From NCBI GenBank assembly GCA_018334795.1, contig JAGXLH010000039.1, forward strand, positions 1 through 13,966: a stretch of DNA of 13,966 bases. Direction: 5' to 3'. The notes under the pieces were generated by a model. It was not told the origin of the DNA and ran no database searches. It saw nothing but the letters and a program-made list of their open reading frames with translations. Positions 7,321 through 13,381 of the stretch are shown here, piece after piece. Made by a program: the position numbers and the translations under genes. The stretch is from Thermoplasmatota archaeon (GTDB lineage: Archaea > Thermoplasmatota > E2 > DHVEG-1). Positions within the stretch are counted from its first letter, which is position 1, and every line of letters starts with the position of its first letter.

Positions 7321-7334
7321 TTTAAATATAATAA
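7321..7334 (-). promoter_or_regulatory. Promoter of the PKD-protein gene
   Basis: On the - strand, TATTATATTTAAAC is TATA-like with its centre about 24 bp before the start codon at 7303. This implies a leaderless or nearly leaderless message. Confidence 0.4.
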
Positions 7335-7465
7335 AATAAATTAATAAAAACTATAATATAAATGTTTGGTAATTATTTTAGAGAAAATATGGATATTAAA
7401 CCTGATAAATGTATAATCTTATAAATTAAGAACAATTAGCATAACCAATAATACGGAAGATTAAA

Positions 7466-7660
7466 ATGAACCCATCTAAACCACTTAAATATAGATTAGC
7501 ACTTCCATTAGCCGTCTTTGGATTTATGCTCATCATTGCAACAGGAACGTCCATGATCCTTAATAGAAATGATAATATTCCATTGATTATTTCAATCATT
7601 GGACTAATTTTACTAATCATCGCAGTGATGCTTCGAAAAGAAGAAAAACAGAAGGAATAA
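7466..7660 (+). CDS. 64-residue two-helix membrane protein
   Basis: The protein starts MNPSKPLKYR, has a hydrophobic helix at about 11-31, a short polar turn (NRNDN, 33-37), a second helix at about 39-56, and a highly charged tail RKEEKQKE. This predicts a helical hairpin with both ends probably cytoplasmic. A TATA-like CTTATAAATTA lies near 7419-7429, giving a leader of roughly 15-20 bases; only a weak CGGAAG precedes ATG 7466. Its 3' end has a stop-spanning hairpin. It is transcribed divergently from the PKD-protein gene and converges on tRNA-Thr. I recognise no family. Real gene status is likely from composition and flanking signals, but function is unknown. Confidence 0.65.
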   Translation: MNPSKPLKYRLALPLAVFGFMLIIATGTSMILNRNDNIPLIISIIGLILLIIAVMLRKEEKQKE

Positions 7661-7671
7661 ATATCCCTTCT
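7650..7671 (+). terminator. Stop-spanning hairpin of the 64-aa gene
   Basis: AGAAGG (7650-7655) and CCTTCT (7666-7671) flank the stop codon 7658-7660, which lies in the 10-base loop. No T-run follows on this strand; the convergent tRNA gene begins about 100 bp on. Confidence 0.4.
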
Positions 7672-7702
7672 TAACAAATAATAGAAAAAATAATTCCGAT
7701 AA

Positions 7703-7773
7703 GCCGCTGGTGGGAATTGAACCCACGACCTATTCCTTACCAAGGAATCGCTATACCTCTAAGCCACAGCGGC
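7703..7773 (-). tRNA. tRNA-Thr (anticodon GGU)
   Basis: The - strand folds into a complete 71-base cloverleaf. The acceptor stem GCCGCTG/CAGCGGC is perfectly paired; the D arm is GCT...AGC; the anticodon stem ATTCC/GGAAT encloses TTGGTAA, giving anticodon GGU for threonine codons ACC/ACU; the T arm GTGGG/CCCAC encloses TTCAATT. There is no intron and no encoded CCA, so CCA is added after transcription. A T-rich stretch follows the 3' end (TTATTTTTT near 7686-7694). Confidence 0.96.
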
Positions 7774-7793
7774 AAAAACCATTTTTTGCTTCC

Positions 7794-7802
7794 TGATATA
7801 GA
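7794..7802 (-). promoter_or_regulatory. TATA box of tRNA-Thr
   Basis: On the - strand CTCTATATCA places a TATA element about 25 bp upstream of the first tRNA base (7773), the expected archaeal spacing. It implies little or no 5' leader or start close to the mature end. Confidence 0.45.
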
Positions 7803-7830
7803 GAAGGGTTTCTTTTAGTTTTCGCAAAGA

Positions 7831-7842
7831 TGGGTTAAAAGC
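7831..7842 (+). promoter_or_regulatory. Probable mptA promoter
   Basis: GGTTAAAAGC (7833-7842) resembles the Nudix-gene promoter. It lies about 26 bp before an ATG at 7866 that would be the natural leaderless start of mptA were it not out of frame by one base. A second AT-rich candidate (TTATAATATAATA, about 7848-7860) is also present. Confidence 0.4.
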
Positions 7843-7912
7843 TAAGATTATAATATAATATCTTCATGGCCATAGTGGTGATCATCACATTAACAGTATT
7901 GATTTACCTGAT

Positions 7913-8767
7913 GTGCAAGCTGGACCATCGCATTCAAAATTCAAACTTACTCGTGTTGGTGTAACCGGAGTTAAAAAACTGGTACATGTGAAACGTCCAC
8001 AAGCAAAAAATGTTATTTCACTAGTTGCAAAAATGGATCTTTTTGTTGATCTTCCTGCATTTCAAAAAGGAAGTCATATGTCTCGAAATCTTGAACTTGT
8101 TTCTGAAATCACGGATAAACATATGAAAACACCAGTGCAAGACTTAGAAACGTTTTGTGCTAATACTGCTGAACGATTACTTGAAAAACATGAATATGCA
8201 ACTCGGTCAGAAATCAAAGCTGAAGCGGATTATTTTTTAGAACGAACATATCCCTCAGGCTACAAAGGTTTTGAACCATACAAGTTAGTTGCTGAAGCGC
8301 GAGCGAAAAAAAATGGTGAAACTAAGAAATTGATCGGTGTGAAAGTAATTGGGATGACCGCATGTCCTTGTGCGATGGAAATCATTCGGAAAATAGGAGA
8401 ATACAAGAATAAAATTGTTCCGCCAACTCATAATCAACGAAATATTACCACAGTGATGATTGAGGTACCTCGAAATAACATTACTATTGATGCCAATGAT
8501 CTGATTGATCTATCTGAAGAAGCATTTAGTTCACCCACATATAGCATCTTAAAGCGAGGGGAGGAAGGTCAAATCGTTTATAATGCACATAAAAATCCCA
8601 AATTCGTTGAAGATGTGGTACGAGACATCTTATGTAATATTCTTAAAAAATATGGTCAGTTACCGGATGATACACTAGTTGTTGTTCGCAGTGAAAGTGA
8701 GGAATCAATTCATAAACATAATGCGTATGCTGAGCGAGTAACCACCCTAGCTGAATTAAAGAAGTGA
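7913..8767 (+). CDS. mptA: GTP cyclohydrolase MptA (FolE2-related)
   Basis: MptA is the Fe(II)-dependent archaeal GTP cyclohydrolase that makes 7,8-dihydroneopterin 2',3'-cyclic phosphate, first step of tetrahydromethanopterin or archaeal folate synthesis. From the GTG at 7913, 284 residues show TRVGVTGVKKLV (13-24), FVDLPAFQKGSHMSRN (44-59), the metal-binding ACPC (150-153), THNQR (172-176), and a C-terminal ESIHKHNAYAER segment, all family hallmarks. The true N-terminus is probably longer: the same frame upstream reads HHINSIDLPDV, and LPDVQ opens many homologues, but it contains no ATG, GTG or TTG. ATG 7866 would supply a start if one base were restored just after it. The CDS here is therefore a minimum. 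Confidence 0.88.
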   Translation: MQAGPSHSKFKLTRVGVTGVKKLVHVKRPQAKNVISLVAKMDLFVDLPAFQKGSHMSRNLELVSEITDKHMKTPVQDLETFCANTAERLLEKHEYATRSEIKAEADYFLERTYPSGYKGFEPYKLVAEARAKKNGETKKLIGVKVIGMTACPCAMEIIRKIGEYKNKIVPPTHNQRNITTVMIEVPRNNITIDANDLIDLSEEAFSSPTYSILKRGEEGQIVYNAHKNPKFVEDVVRDILCNILKKYGQLPDDTLVVVRSESEESIHKHNAYAERVTTLAELKK

Positions 8768-8807
8768 ACTGTTAATTTAGAAAAGTTCTCTTAATTTGAA
8801 TTTTTTT
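8762..8807 (+). terminator. mptA terminator spanning the stop codon
   Basis: AAGTGAACT (8762-8770) pairs with AGTTCTCTT (8784-8792) through eight pairs and one mismatch. The TGA stop 8765-8767 is in the left arm. Seven Ts follow at 8801-8807. Confidence 0.5.
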
Positions 8808-8814
8808 ACTAGCT

Positions 8815-8831
8815 GAAAAATATTTAATAAG
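8815..8831 (+). promoter_or_regulatory. Promoter of the dehydrogenase gene
   Basis: GAAAAATATTTAATA has its TATA centre about 29 bp before ATG 8854, predicting a leader of only a few bases. No Shine-Dalgarno sequence precedes the ATG. Confidence 0.5.
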
Positions 8832-8853
8832 ACTTGATGAATTACATTGGCCC

Positions 8854-9978
8854 ATGACAAAATACCACATAGCTTGGCTACCTGGAGATGGTGTTGGAAA
8901 CGACGTCATGGAGGCAGCAAAAATCATTCTTGACACTGTTGATATTGACGCTGAATATATTCCTGGAGATGTCGGATGGGAATTCTGGAAAAAAGAAGGA
9001 GATCCACTTCCAGAACGAACCATTGATTTACTAAAAGACACGGATTGTTGTTTATTCGGAGCGATTACGTCTAAACCAAATGAGGAAGCACAAAAGGAAC
9101 TTGATCCAAGTTTGAAAGATAAAGGATTTGTATATTCAAGCCCAATTGTACGTCTCCGTCAATTATTGAATTTACATACCAATCTTCGACCTTGTAAAGC
9201 ATTTGAAGGAAATCCATTGAATTATCGAGATGACATTGATTTAGTTGTTTTCCGAGAGAATACCGAAGGATTATACGCAGGTGTTGAATTTTTCCCAGTG
9301 AATAAAGAAATGAGAAACGCATTTAACACCCATCCGAAATTCAAACGATTCATGGATGTACCAGAAAACGATTTAGCAATTTCCACAAGGATTTTTACTC
9401 GGAAAGCCTGCAAAAATATTCTCACTCAAGCCTTTGAATATGCAAAAAAACATAATCGGAAAAGTGTTACCGTTGTTGAAAAACCAAATGTGATTCGTGA
9501 AACCAGCGGGATGATGGTTGAAGAAGCTCGGAAACTGGCTAAAACATATCCTACTATCGATCTTTGGGAGACAAATGTTGATGCAATGACCATGTGGCTA
9601 GTGAAAAACCCACAAGATTATGATGTACTTGTTGCAAGTAATATGTTCGGCGATATTGTATCCGATCTTAGTGCTCAATTAATCGGCGGCCTTGGCTTTG
9701 CTGCTAGTGGCAACATTGGTGATGAGTATGGATTGTTCGAACCAACACATGGAAGTGCACCAAAATACGCGGGAAAATACAAAGTGAATCCAACAGCAAT
9801 GATGCTTTCCACAAAATTAATGCTTGATTGGCTTGGAGAAACTGATAAAGCATCAAAATTACAACATGCCATTGCTGAAAACATTAAACAAGGAAAAGTA
9901 AACACGTATGATCTTGGCGGTAACAGTTCAACGCTTGATGTTGCAAAAGACGTTGCTCGATTATATGAAGAACAATAA
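8854..9978 (+). CDS. Isocitrate/isopropylmalate dehydrogenase family enzyme, NADP-type, probably isocitrate dehydrogenase
   Basis: The 374-residue protein is a decarboxylating beta-hydroxyacid dehydrogenase, oxidising a malate-type substrate such as isocitrate with NAD(P)+ and a divalent metal. It has GDGVG (11-15), the substrate arginines R102, R112 and R134, the catalytic Y141 and K210, metal aspartates D267 and D271 inside NMFGDIVSD (263-271), and HGSAPKYAG (299-307). K304, Y305 and V311 correspond to E. coli IDH Lys344, Tyr345 and Val351, NADP-binding determinants; IMDH usually has Asp-Ile there. The substrate loop SSPIVRLRQ (95-103) keeps a serine equivalent to Ser113 but not Asn115, and the C-terminus DLGG (353-356) lacks the Arg395 equivalent. 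Isocitrate is most likely; isopropylmalate, homoisocitrate or tartrate-like substrates are not excluded. It is transcribed alone. Confidence 0.85.
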   Translation: MTKYHIAWLPGDGVGNDVMEAAKIILDTVDIDAEYIPGDVGWEFWKKEGDPLPERTIDLLKDTDCCLFGAITSKPNEEAQKELDPSLKDKGFVYSSPIVRLRQLLNLHTNLRPCKAFEGNPLNYRDDIDLVVFRENTEGLYAGVEFFPVNKEMRNAFNTHPKFKRFMDVPENDLAISTRIFTRKACKNILTQAFEYAKKHNRKSVTVVEKPNVIRETSGMMVEEARKLAKTYPTIDLWETNVDAMTMWLVKNPQDYDVLVASNMFGDIVSDLSAQLIGGLGFAASGNIGDEYGLFEPTHGSAPKYAGKYKVNPTAMMLSTKLMLDWLGETDKASKLQHAIAENIKQGKVNTYDLGGNSSTLDVAKDVARLYEEQ

Positions 9979-10010
9979 AAGGTTCTTCACCTCTTTTCTT
10001 TTATTTTTTT
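9966..10010 (+). terminator. Dehydrogenase terminator spanning the stop codon
   Basis: TGAAGAAC (9966-9973) and GTTCTTCA (9982-9989) form a perfect 8-bp stem with an 8-base loop containing TAA 9976-9978. A T-rich tract follows to 10010. This has the form of a bacterial-style intrinsic terminator. Confidence 0.6.
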
Positions 10011-10031
10011 AGAATAAATGCTAGAAAACTC

Positions 10032-10053
10032 TTTTAAAGGGAAACTAGTTCCC
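10032..10053 (+). promoter_or_regulatory. Promoter with overlapping inverted repeat for the COG2403-type gene
   Basis: TTTTAAAG (10032-10039) is TATA-like. It is followed directly by GGGAAACTAGTTCCC (10039-10053), arms GGGAA/TTCCC around ACTAG. The start would fall near 10060, leaving a leader that carries GGAGGT (10068-10073). The repeat lies where a repressor would block initiation, as at the pcn promoter. Confidence 0.4.
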
Positions 10054-10082
10054 GGAAAATGCATTTCGGAGGTAAAAAAAGT

Positions 10083-11414
10083 ATGACAGAAAAGAAAAAA
10101 GTAATCATAATGGGTGCAGCAGGCAGAGATTTTCACAATTTCAATGTATACTTTCGAGAGAATAAAAACTATGAAGTTGTTGCATTTACCGCTACACAAA
10201 TCCCAGATATCTATGGACGAAAATATCCACCAAAACTTTCAGGATCATTATATCCAGATGGAATCCCAATTTATGCTGAAGAAGAACTTACTTCTTTGAT
10301 TAAAAAACATGATATTGACGAGGTTGTTTTTGCATATAGCGATCTTCCATACAATTACGTTATGGAAAAATCAGCAATTGTAAATGCAGCTGGTGCTGAT
10401 TTTACGTTACTTGGCCCGGATAGTACGATGATCAAATCTAATAAACCAGTAATTGCAGTGTGTGCTGTTCGAACTGGTTGTGGAAAATCACAAGTTTCTC
10501 GAAAAATCTTTGAAATTTTAAAAAACAAAGGATTAAAAGTAGCTAGCATTCGTCATCCAATGCCTTATGATCCAGATCTTACCACACAAATCGTCCAACG
10601 TTTTGCGTCTTATGACGATTTAGATAAATATAATTGTACCATAGAAGAACGAGAAGAATACGAACCGTACATCGACATGGGTGGTGTTGTTTATGCTGGT
10701 GTTGATTATGGAAAAATCTTAGAGCAAGCCGAACAAGAAGCAGATGTTATTATTTGGGATGGTGGAAATAATGATTTTTCATTTTACAAACCAGATCTTT
10801 TAATCACCCTAACTGATCCCCATCGACCGGGTCATGAACTTTCTTATTATCCTGGTAGTGTGAATACCATTGCAGCAGATGTTGTTTTGATCAACAAAAT
10901 AAATACTGCTGAAAAAGAAAACATCAAATTAGTTCGAAAAAACGTGAAATCTGTAAATGATCACGCTGAAATCATTGATGGAATTTCTGAAGTTATTGCT
11001 GAAGATGGAAATCAGATAAATGGTAAAAAAGTTCTAGTAATTGAAGATGGACCAACGGTAACTCATGGAAGCATGCAGTATGGTGCTGGAACCGTTGCAG
11101 CTAAAGATAATAACGCAAGTGAAATCATTGATCCTCGTCCATTTGCGGTTGGATCCATTGTTGATACGTTTGAAAAATATACGCATCTTTCAAAAGTGCT
11201 TCCAGCAATGGGATATGGTAAGAAACAGACAAAGGAACTTGAAGAAACCATTAATAGTGCAGATGTCGACGTTGTAGTGAGTGGAACACCAATTGATCTG
11301 AAACGAGTGTTAAAAACGGATAAAAAACTTGTTCGGGTTCGTTATGGTGTTGGCAAGAAAACCGCTGAAGAATTAAAGCGTATCGTTGAAACCTTTATTA
11401 GTAAGCATCTCTAA
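10083..11414 (+). CDS. COG2403-type P-loop NTPase (annotated elsewhere as cyclic 2,3-diphosphoglycerate synthase-like)
   Basis: The 443-residue protein has an N-terminal Rossmann-like domain (KVIIMGAAGRDFHNF, 6-20), then a P-loop AVRTGCGKS (128-136), a Walker-B-like WDGGNND (225-231), a conserved DPHRPGHELSYYPG (245-258), and NKIN (271-274), a guanine-specificity-like position. This matches a widespread family of predicted GTPases. Databases often label it cyclic 2,3-diphosphoglycerate synthase, after the thermoprotectant enzyme of Methanothermus, but I cannot confirm that activity; the true reaction is uncertain. ATG 10083 is chosen because GGAGGT (10068-10073) lies nine bases upstream; an earlier ATG at 10059 would precede that site. 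The gene stands alone between two hairpin terminators. Confidence 0.8.
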   Translation: MTEKKKVIIMGAAGRDFHNFNVYFRENKNYEVVAFTATQIPDIYGRKYPPKLSGSLYPDGIPIYAEEELTSLIKKHDIDEVVFAYSDLPYNYVMEKSAIVNAAGADFTLLGPDSTMIKSNKPVIAVCAVRTGCGKSQVSRKIFEILKNKGLKVASIRHPMPYDPDLTTQIVQRFASYDDLDKYNCTIEEREEYEPYIDMGGVVYAGVDYGKILEQAEQEADVIIWDGGNNDFSFYKPDLLITLTDPHRPGHELSYYPGSVNTIAADVVLINKINTAEKENIKLVRKNVKSVNDHAEIIDGISEVIAEDGNQINGKKVLVIEDGPTVTHGSMQYGAGTVAAKDNNASEIIDPRPFAVGSIVDTFEKYTHLSKVLPAMGYGKKQTKELEETINSADVDVVVSGTPIDLKRVLKTDKKLVRVRYGVGKKTAEELKRIVETFISKHL

Positions 11415-11454
11415 ATCTTTTTTTACTTAGAGATTCTTTTCTTTTTTTCTTTTA
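11407..11454 (+). terminator. Terminator after the COG2403-type gene
   Basis: ATCTCTAA (11407-11414) and TTAGAGAT (11427-11434) form a perfect 8-bp stem; the stop codon 11412-11414 is inside the left arm. A T-rich tract (11435-11454) follows. Confidence 0.6.
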
Positions 11455-11462
11455 TATCAATA

Positions 11463-11948
11463 TTATTCAAGGATGAAATTTACTCTTGACACGTTTTTCA
11501 TATATTGTTCATATTTTTTTACCAAATTTTTGATTAATCGTTTATCGGTTCTAACTAAATTAAGAAATGTTAACGGAAAAACAGGTATATTAAGGAGGGT
11601 AACAATCCAATGTTGAAAAAGAAGATTTCCTGCAATCATCCAAATCATCCAGGTGATATATTATGGATGATAAATAATAGAATATATTCCAGTGTCCAAC
11701 AGTTTTGTTGTTTGAATATATCTTTTTCCTTGTTTTACATTTCCCTTTCTTTTGAATTAAATGATTGAAATCATCCCCAAAATTTTTACCTGAAAAGAGA
11801 CATAATTTAACACCAAGATAATTTAGCAACTGATGTTAAGAACCAGTTAGAAAAAAGTGCAATCCTAGAATATATTTGTAAGACAAATTGATTACTAGTA
11901 ATGTTTGCTGGGTATAATGTCCATTCAGTCAAGATTTGGTAAATTCAT
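11463..11948 (-). pseudogene. Degraded isoprenylcysteine carboxyl methyltransferase (ICMT)-family gene
   Basis: The stretch after the COG2403-type gene holds no intact gene, but one - strand frame preserves an ICMT-family methyltransferase C-terminus across stop codons. It reads GNVKQGKRYIQTTKLLDTGI, then YSIIYHP, a TAA at 11661-11663, then YITWMIWMIAGNLL, and finally KKYEQYMKNVSRVNFILE before a natural TAA at 11463. The family motif is RHPQY-x-G, so the TAA probably replaces a CAA glutamine codon. Further stops in the same frame at 11757-11759 and 11823-11825, and a frame change upstream (LTEWTLYPA in another frame), confirm decay. The presumed old start is ATG 11948, preceded by GGAAGG (11957-11962). 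Family members are membrane methyltransferases; the original substrate is unknown. Sequencing error cannot explain so many lesions. Confidence 0.75.
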
Positions 11949-12005
11949 TTTAGTTTCCTTCCAAACGATAGATAAAACAGTAATATGCTAGAAAAATGAC
12001 ATTTA

Positions 12006-12965
12006 TTATTTCATATGTTTTCCTTCTAGGGCGAACTGAGCAAGTAGCGTTTCTAATTGAATGTGTTCATTACTTCCTTCAGTGAGCCGGAATTCAATTT
12101 CTCCTGTTTTGTCAATAAGCCGGATTTTACTTTCATCAGGTATTGGAATATCAAAAATAGCGCGATGAATTTGTTTTATAACATCTTCTCCACTTAATCC
12201 ATAGGTGATAAGTAGTTCATACAAAATATTTCGTGATTGCATAAACTCACCCTTTAAGGCAGTGTTAATTAGTTTTTTGACGTCTTCAGGCTTAGCTGTT
12301 GCACTTGTTTCATAAAGTAGTTCAGCAGTGATCTTTTTTGAAATTGAGGCGCCAACTTGAAGGACATTGATAGCTTTTCTAAGATCTCCACGAGCAACAT
12401 AAATAAGTGTTTCTAACCCATCAGGCGTGATTTCAAGTTTTTCTTTTTGAGCGATTTTTCTAATATAATTTTTAATATCTTCTGGTTGTAAAGGTCTAAA
12501 TCGAAATACGGTACATCTGGATTGTATTGGTTCAATTAGTTTTGACGAATAATTTACAGAGAGAACAAATCGACAAATGTGAGTGTAGCGTTCAATGGTT
12601 CTACGAAGTGCTGCTTGAGCATCTGAAGTGAGTGAATCAGCCTCATCTAAAAAAATGATTTTAAATGGATTGTGCCCAATTGGAGCGGTTCTTGCAAAAT
12701 TTTTTATCTTTCCGCGGATGATGCCGATACCACGTTCATCACTAGCATTAAGTTCATTGAAATTCTGCCGCCATGTATCACCAAATAATTCCTTTGATAC
12801 CGCAAGAGCTGAAGTTGTTTTTCCGGTTCCAGCGGGGCCAGCAAAGATAAGATGTGGTACATTTTTGGTGTCAACATATGCTTTTAATCGTTCAATGATA
12901 TGTCGTTGTCCTGCAATATCATCAAGTTTTTTTGGCCGATATTTTTCAATCCAGATCTGATTCAT
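12006..12965 (-). CDS. rfcS: Replication factor C small subunit
   Basis: RfcS forms, with RfcL, the AAA+ pentamer that opens PCNA and loads it onto primed DNA; its partner clamp is encoded near the left end of this window. The 319-residue protein has WIEKYRPKKLDDIAGQ (5-20), Walker A GPAGTGKT (43-50), the RFC box ELNASDERG (71-79), Walker B FLDEAD (105-110), sensor-1 region (LSVNYSSK, 135-142), the SRC arginine-finger motif (149-151) and ARGDLRKAI (191-199). No intein interrupts it. ATG 12965 is chosen because the protein then begins MNQIWIEKYRP. The frame stays open for 71 more codons upstream, but that segment is not RFC-like and overlaps a TATA-like box. No strong ribosome site is visible. 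The 3' end has only a weak ACAT/ATGT repeat. Confidence 0.96.
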   Translation of the reverse strand: MNQIWIEKYRPKKLDDIAGQRHIIERLKAYVDTKNVPHLIFAGPAGTGKTTSALAVSKELFGDTWRQNFNELNASDERGIGIIRGKIKNFARTAPIGHNPFKIIFLDEADSLTSDAQAALRRTIERYTHICRFVLSVNYSSKLIEPIQSRCTVFRFRPLQPEDIKNYIRKIAQKEKLEITPDGLETLIYVARGDLRKAINVLQVGASISKKITAELLYETSATAKPEDVKKLINTALKGEFMQSRNILYELLITYGLSGEDVIKQIHRAIFDIPIPDESKIRLIDKTGEIEFRLTEGSNEHIQLETLLAQFALEGKHMK

Positions 12966-13037
12966 ACTGTAATCCACAGGGTGAATAGGGTTTTGTTGAT
13001 TAATGTTTTTTGTTGAAAAATTTTTTGGGACCGAAAA

Positions 13038-13047
13038 GAGGTACCTC
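13038..13047. repeat. Palindrome GAGGTACCTC, copy nearer rfcS
   Basis: This is a perfect 10-bp palindrome, extending to 12 bp (AGAGGTACCTCT, 13037-13048). The identical core recurs 66 bp away at 13104. Both lie between the rfcS start codon and the nearest strong TATA-like sequence, so they could be paired operator sites. Confidence 0.7.
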
Positions 13048-13049
13048 TG

Positions 13050-13071
13050 CCCTTTTATTTCAGGAAAAGGG
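13050..13071. repeat. 7-bp hairpin between the two palindromes
   Basis: CCCTTTT (13050-13056) and AAAAGGG (13065-13071) are perfect inverted repeats around an 8-base loop. On either strand they could form an RNA hairpin in the rfcS leader region. Confidence 0.55.
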
Positions 13072-13103
13072 ATTTTTCTTGAAGGCGGGATTGGGATGCG
13101 GGT

Positions 13104-13113
13104 GAGGTACCTC
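13104..13113. repeat. Palindrome GAGGTACCTC, distal copy
   Basis: This is the second copy of the 10-bp palindrome, preceded by a G-rich stretch with GGG at 13087, 13093 and 13100. The spacing of 66 bp is about six helical turns, so two bound dimers would face roughly the same side. Confidence 0.7.
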
Positions 13114-13167
13114 TCCTTGGTTTTTTTAATGGAGGGATGCAAGGGATGGTTATTCAAAAGGTGATGA

Positions 13168-13177
13168 GTTATATACA
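13168..13177. promoter_or_regulatory. TATA-like element in the rfcS / HTH-PAS intergenic region
   Basis: GTTATATACA is TATA-like on both strands. Read leftward (TGTATATAAC) it would start an rfcS message near 13145 with a leader of about 180 bases holding both palindromes. Read rightward it would start near 13200. The 416-bp gap 12966-13381 otherwise holds only the repeats and promoters listed. Confidence 0.35.
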
Positions 13178-13275
13178 CTCAATGTTTTTTAGGCGTAAGA
13201 GATAGTTCACTAAGTGTTATTTTTAGTCCATTACCTTAGGTGCCCATCCAATGCAATGCATTATTACATTACAAT

Positions 13276-13292
13276 TATCGAATAGAACGATA
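13276..13292. repeat. Short inverted repeat upstream of the HTH-PAS gene
   Basis: TATCG (13276-13280) and CGATA (13288-13292) flank seven bases, immediately before a TATA-like TATTTAAAG (13294-13302). This is a possible operator, perhaps autoregulatory, but arms of five bases are weak evidence. Confidence 0.3.
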
Positions 13293-13345
13293 GTATTTAA
13301 AGTTTTTGTCTTTTGCATGGCAGTATTAACTATCAAAAGAGAAAT

Positions 13346-13355
13346 GCATAAATAG
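13346..13355 (+). promoter_or_regulatory. Proximal promoter of the HTH-PAS gene
   Basis: GCATAAATAG has its centre about 31 bp before ATG 13382, giving a leader of a few bases. No Shine-Dalgarno sequence precedes the ATG, in line with a near-leaderless message. Confidence 0.45.
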
Positions 13356-13381
13356 CCTCCTAGCCATCGAGTATATGCACA

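Noticed and set aside
7866..7964. 32-residue hydrophobic frame from ATG 7866 (MAIVVIITLT...)
   Set aside because: It is the shifted frame of mptA; the neighbouring frame encodes the conserved LPDVQ start, so the hydrophobic look is a by-product.
8462..8471. Third copy of GAGGTACCTC inside mptA
   Set aside because: It encodes Glu-Val-Pro in a conserved coding segment and lies in no regulatory position, so probably coincidence.
11463..11829. Two separate - strand ORFs of 61 and 79 codons
   Set aside because: The shorter is the tail of the ICMT pseudogene and the longer runs mostly in another frame over the same remains; neither is an independent gene.
13087..13102. G-quadruplex in the rfcS upstream region
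   Set aside because: Only three closely spaced GGG tracts; the fourth is 15 bases away, so folding is doubtful.
13161..13167. GTGATGA resembling a C box of a C/D guide RNA
   Set aside because: No CTGA D box or second C'/D' pair at suitable distance on that strand.
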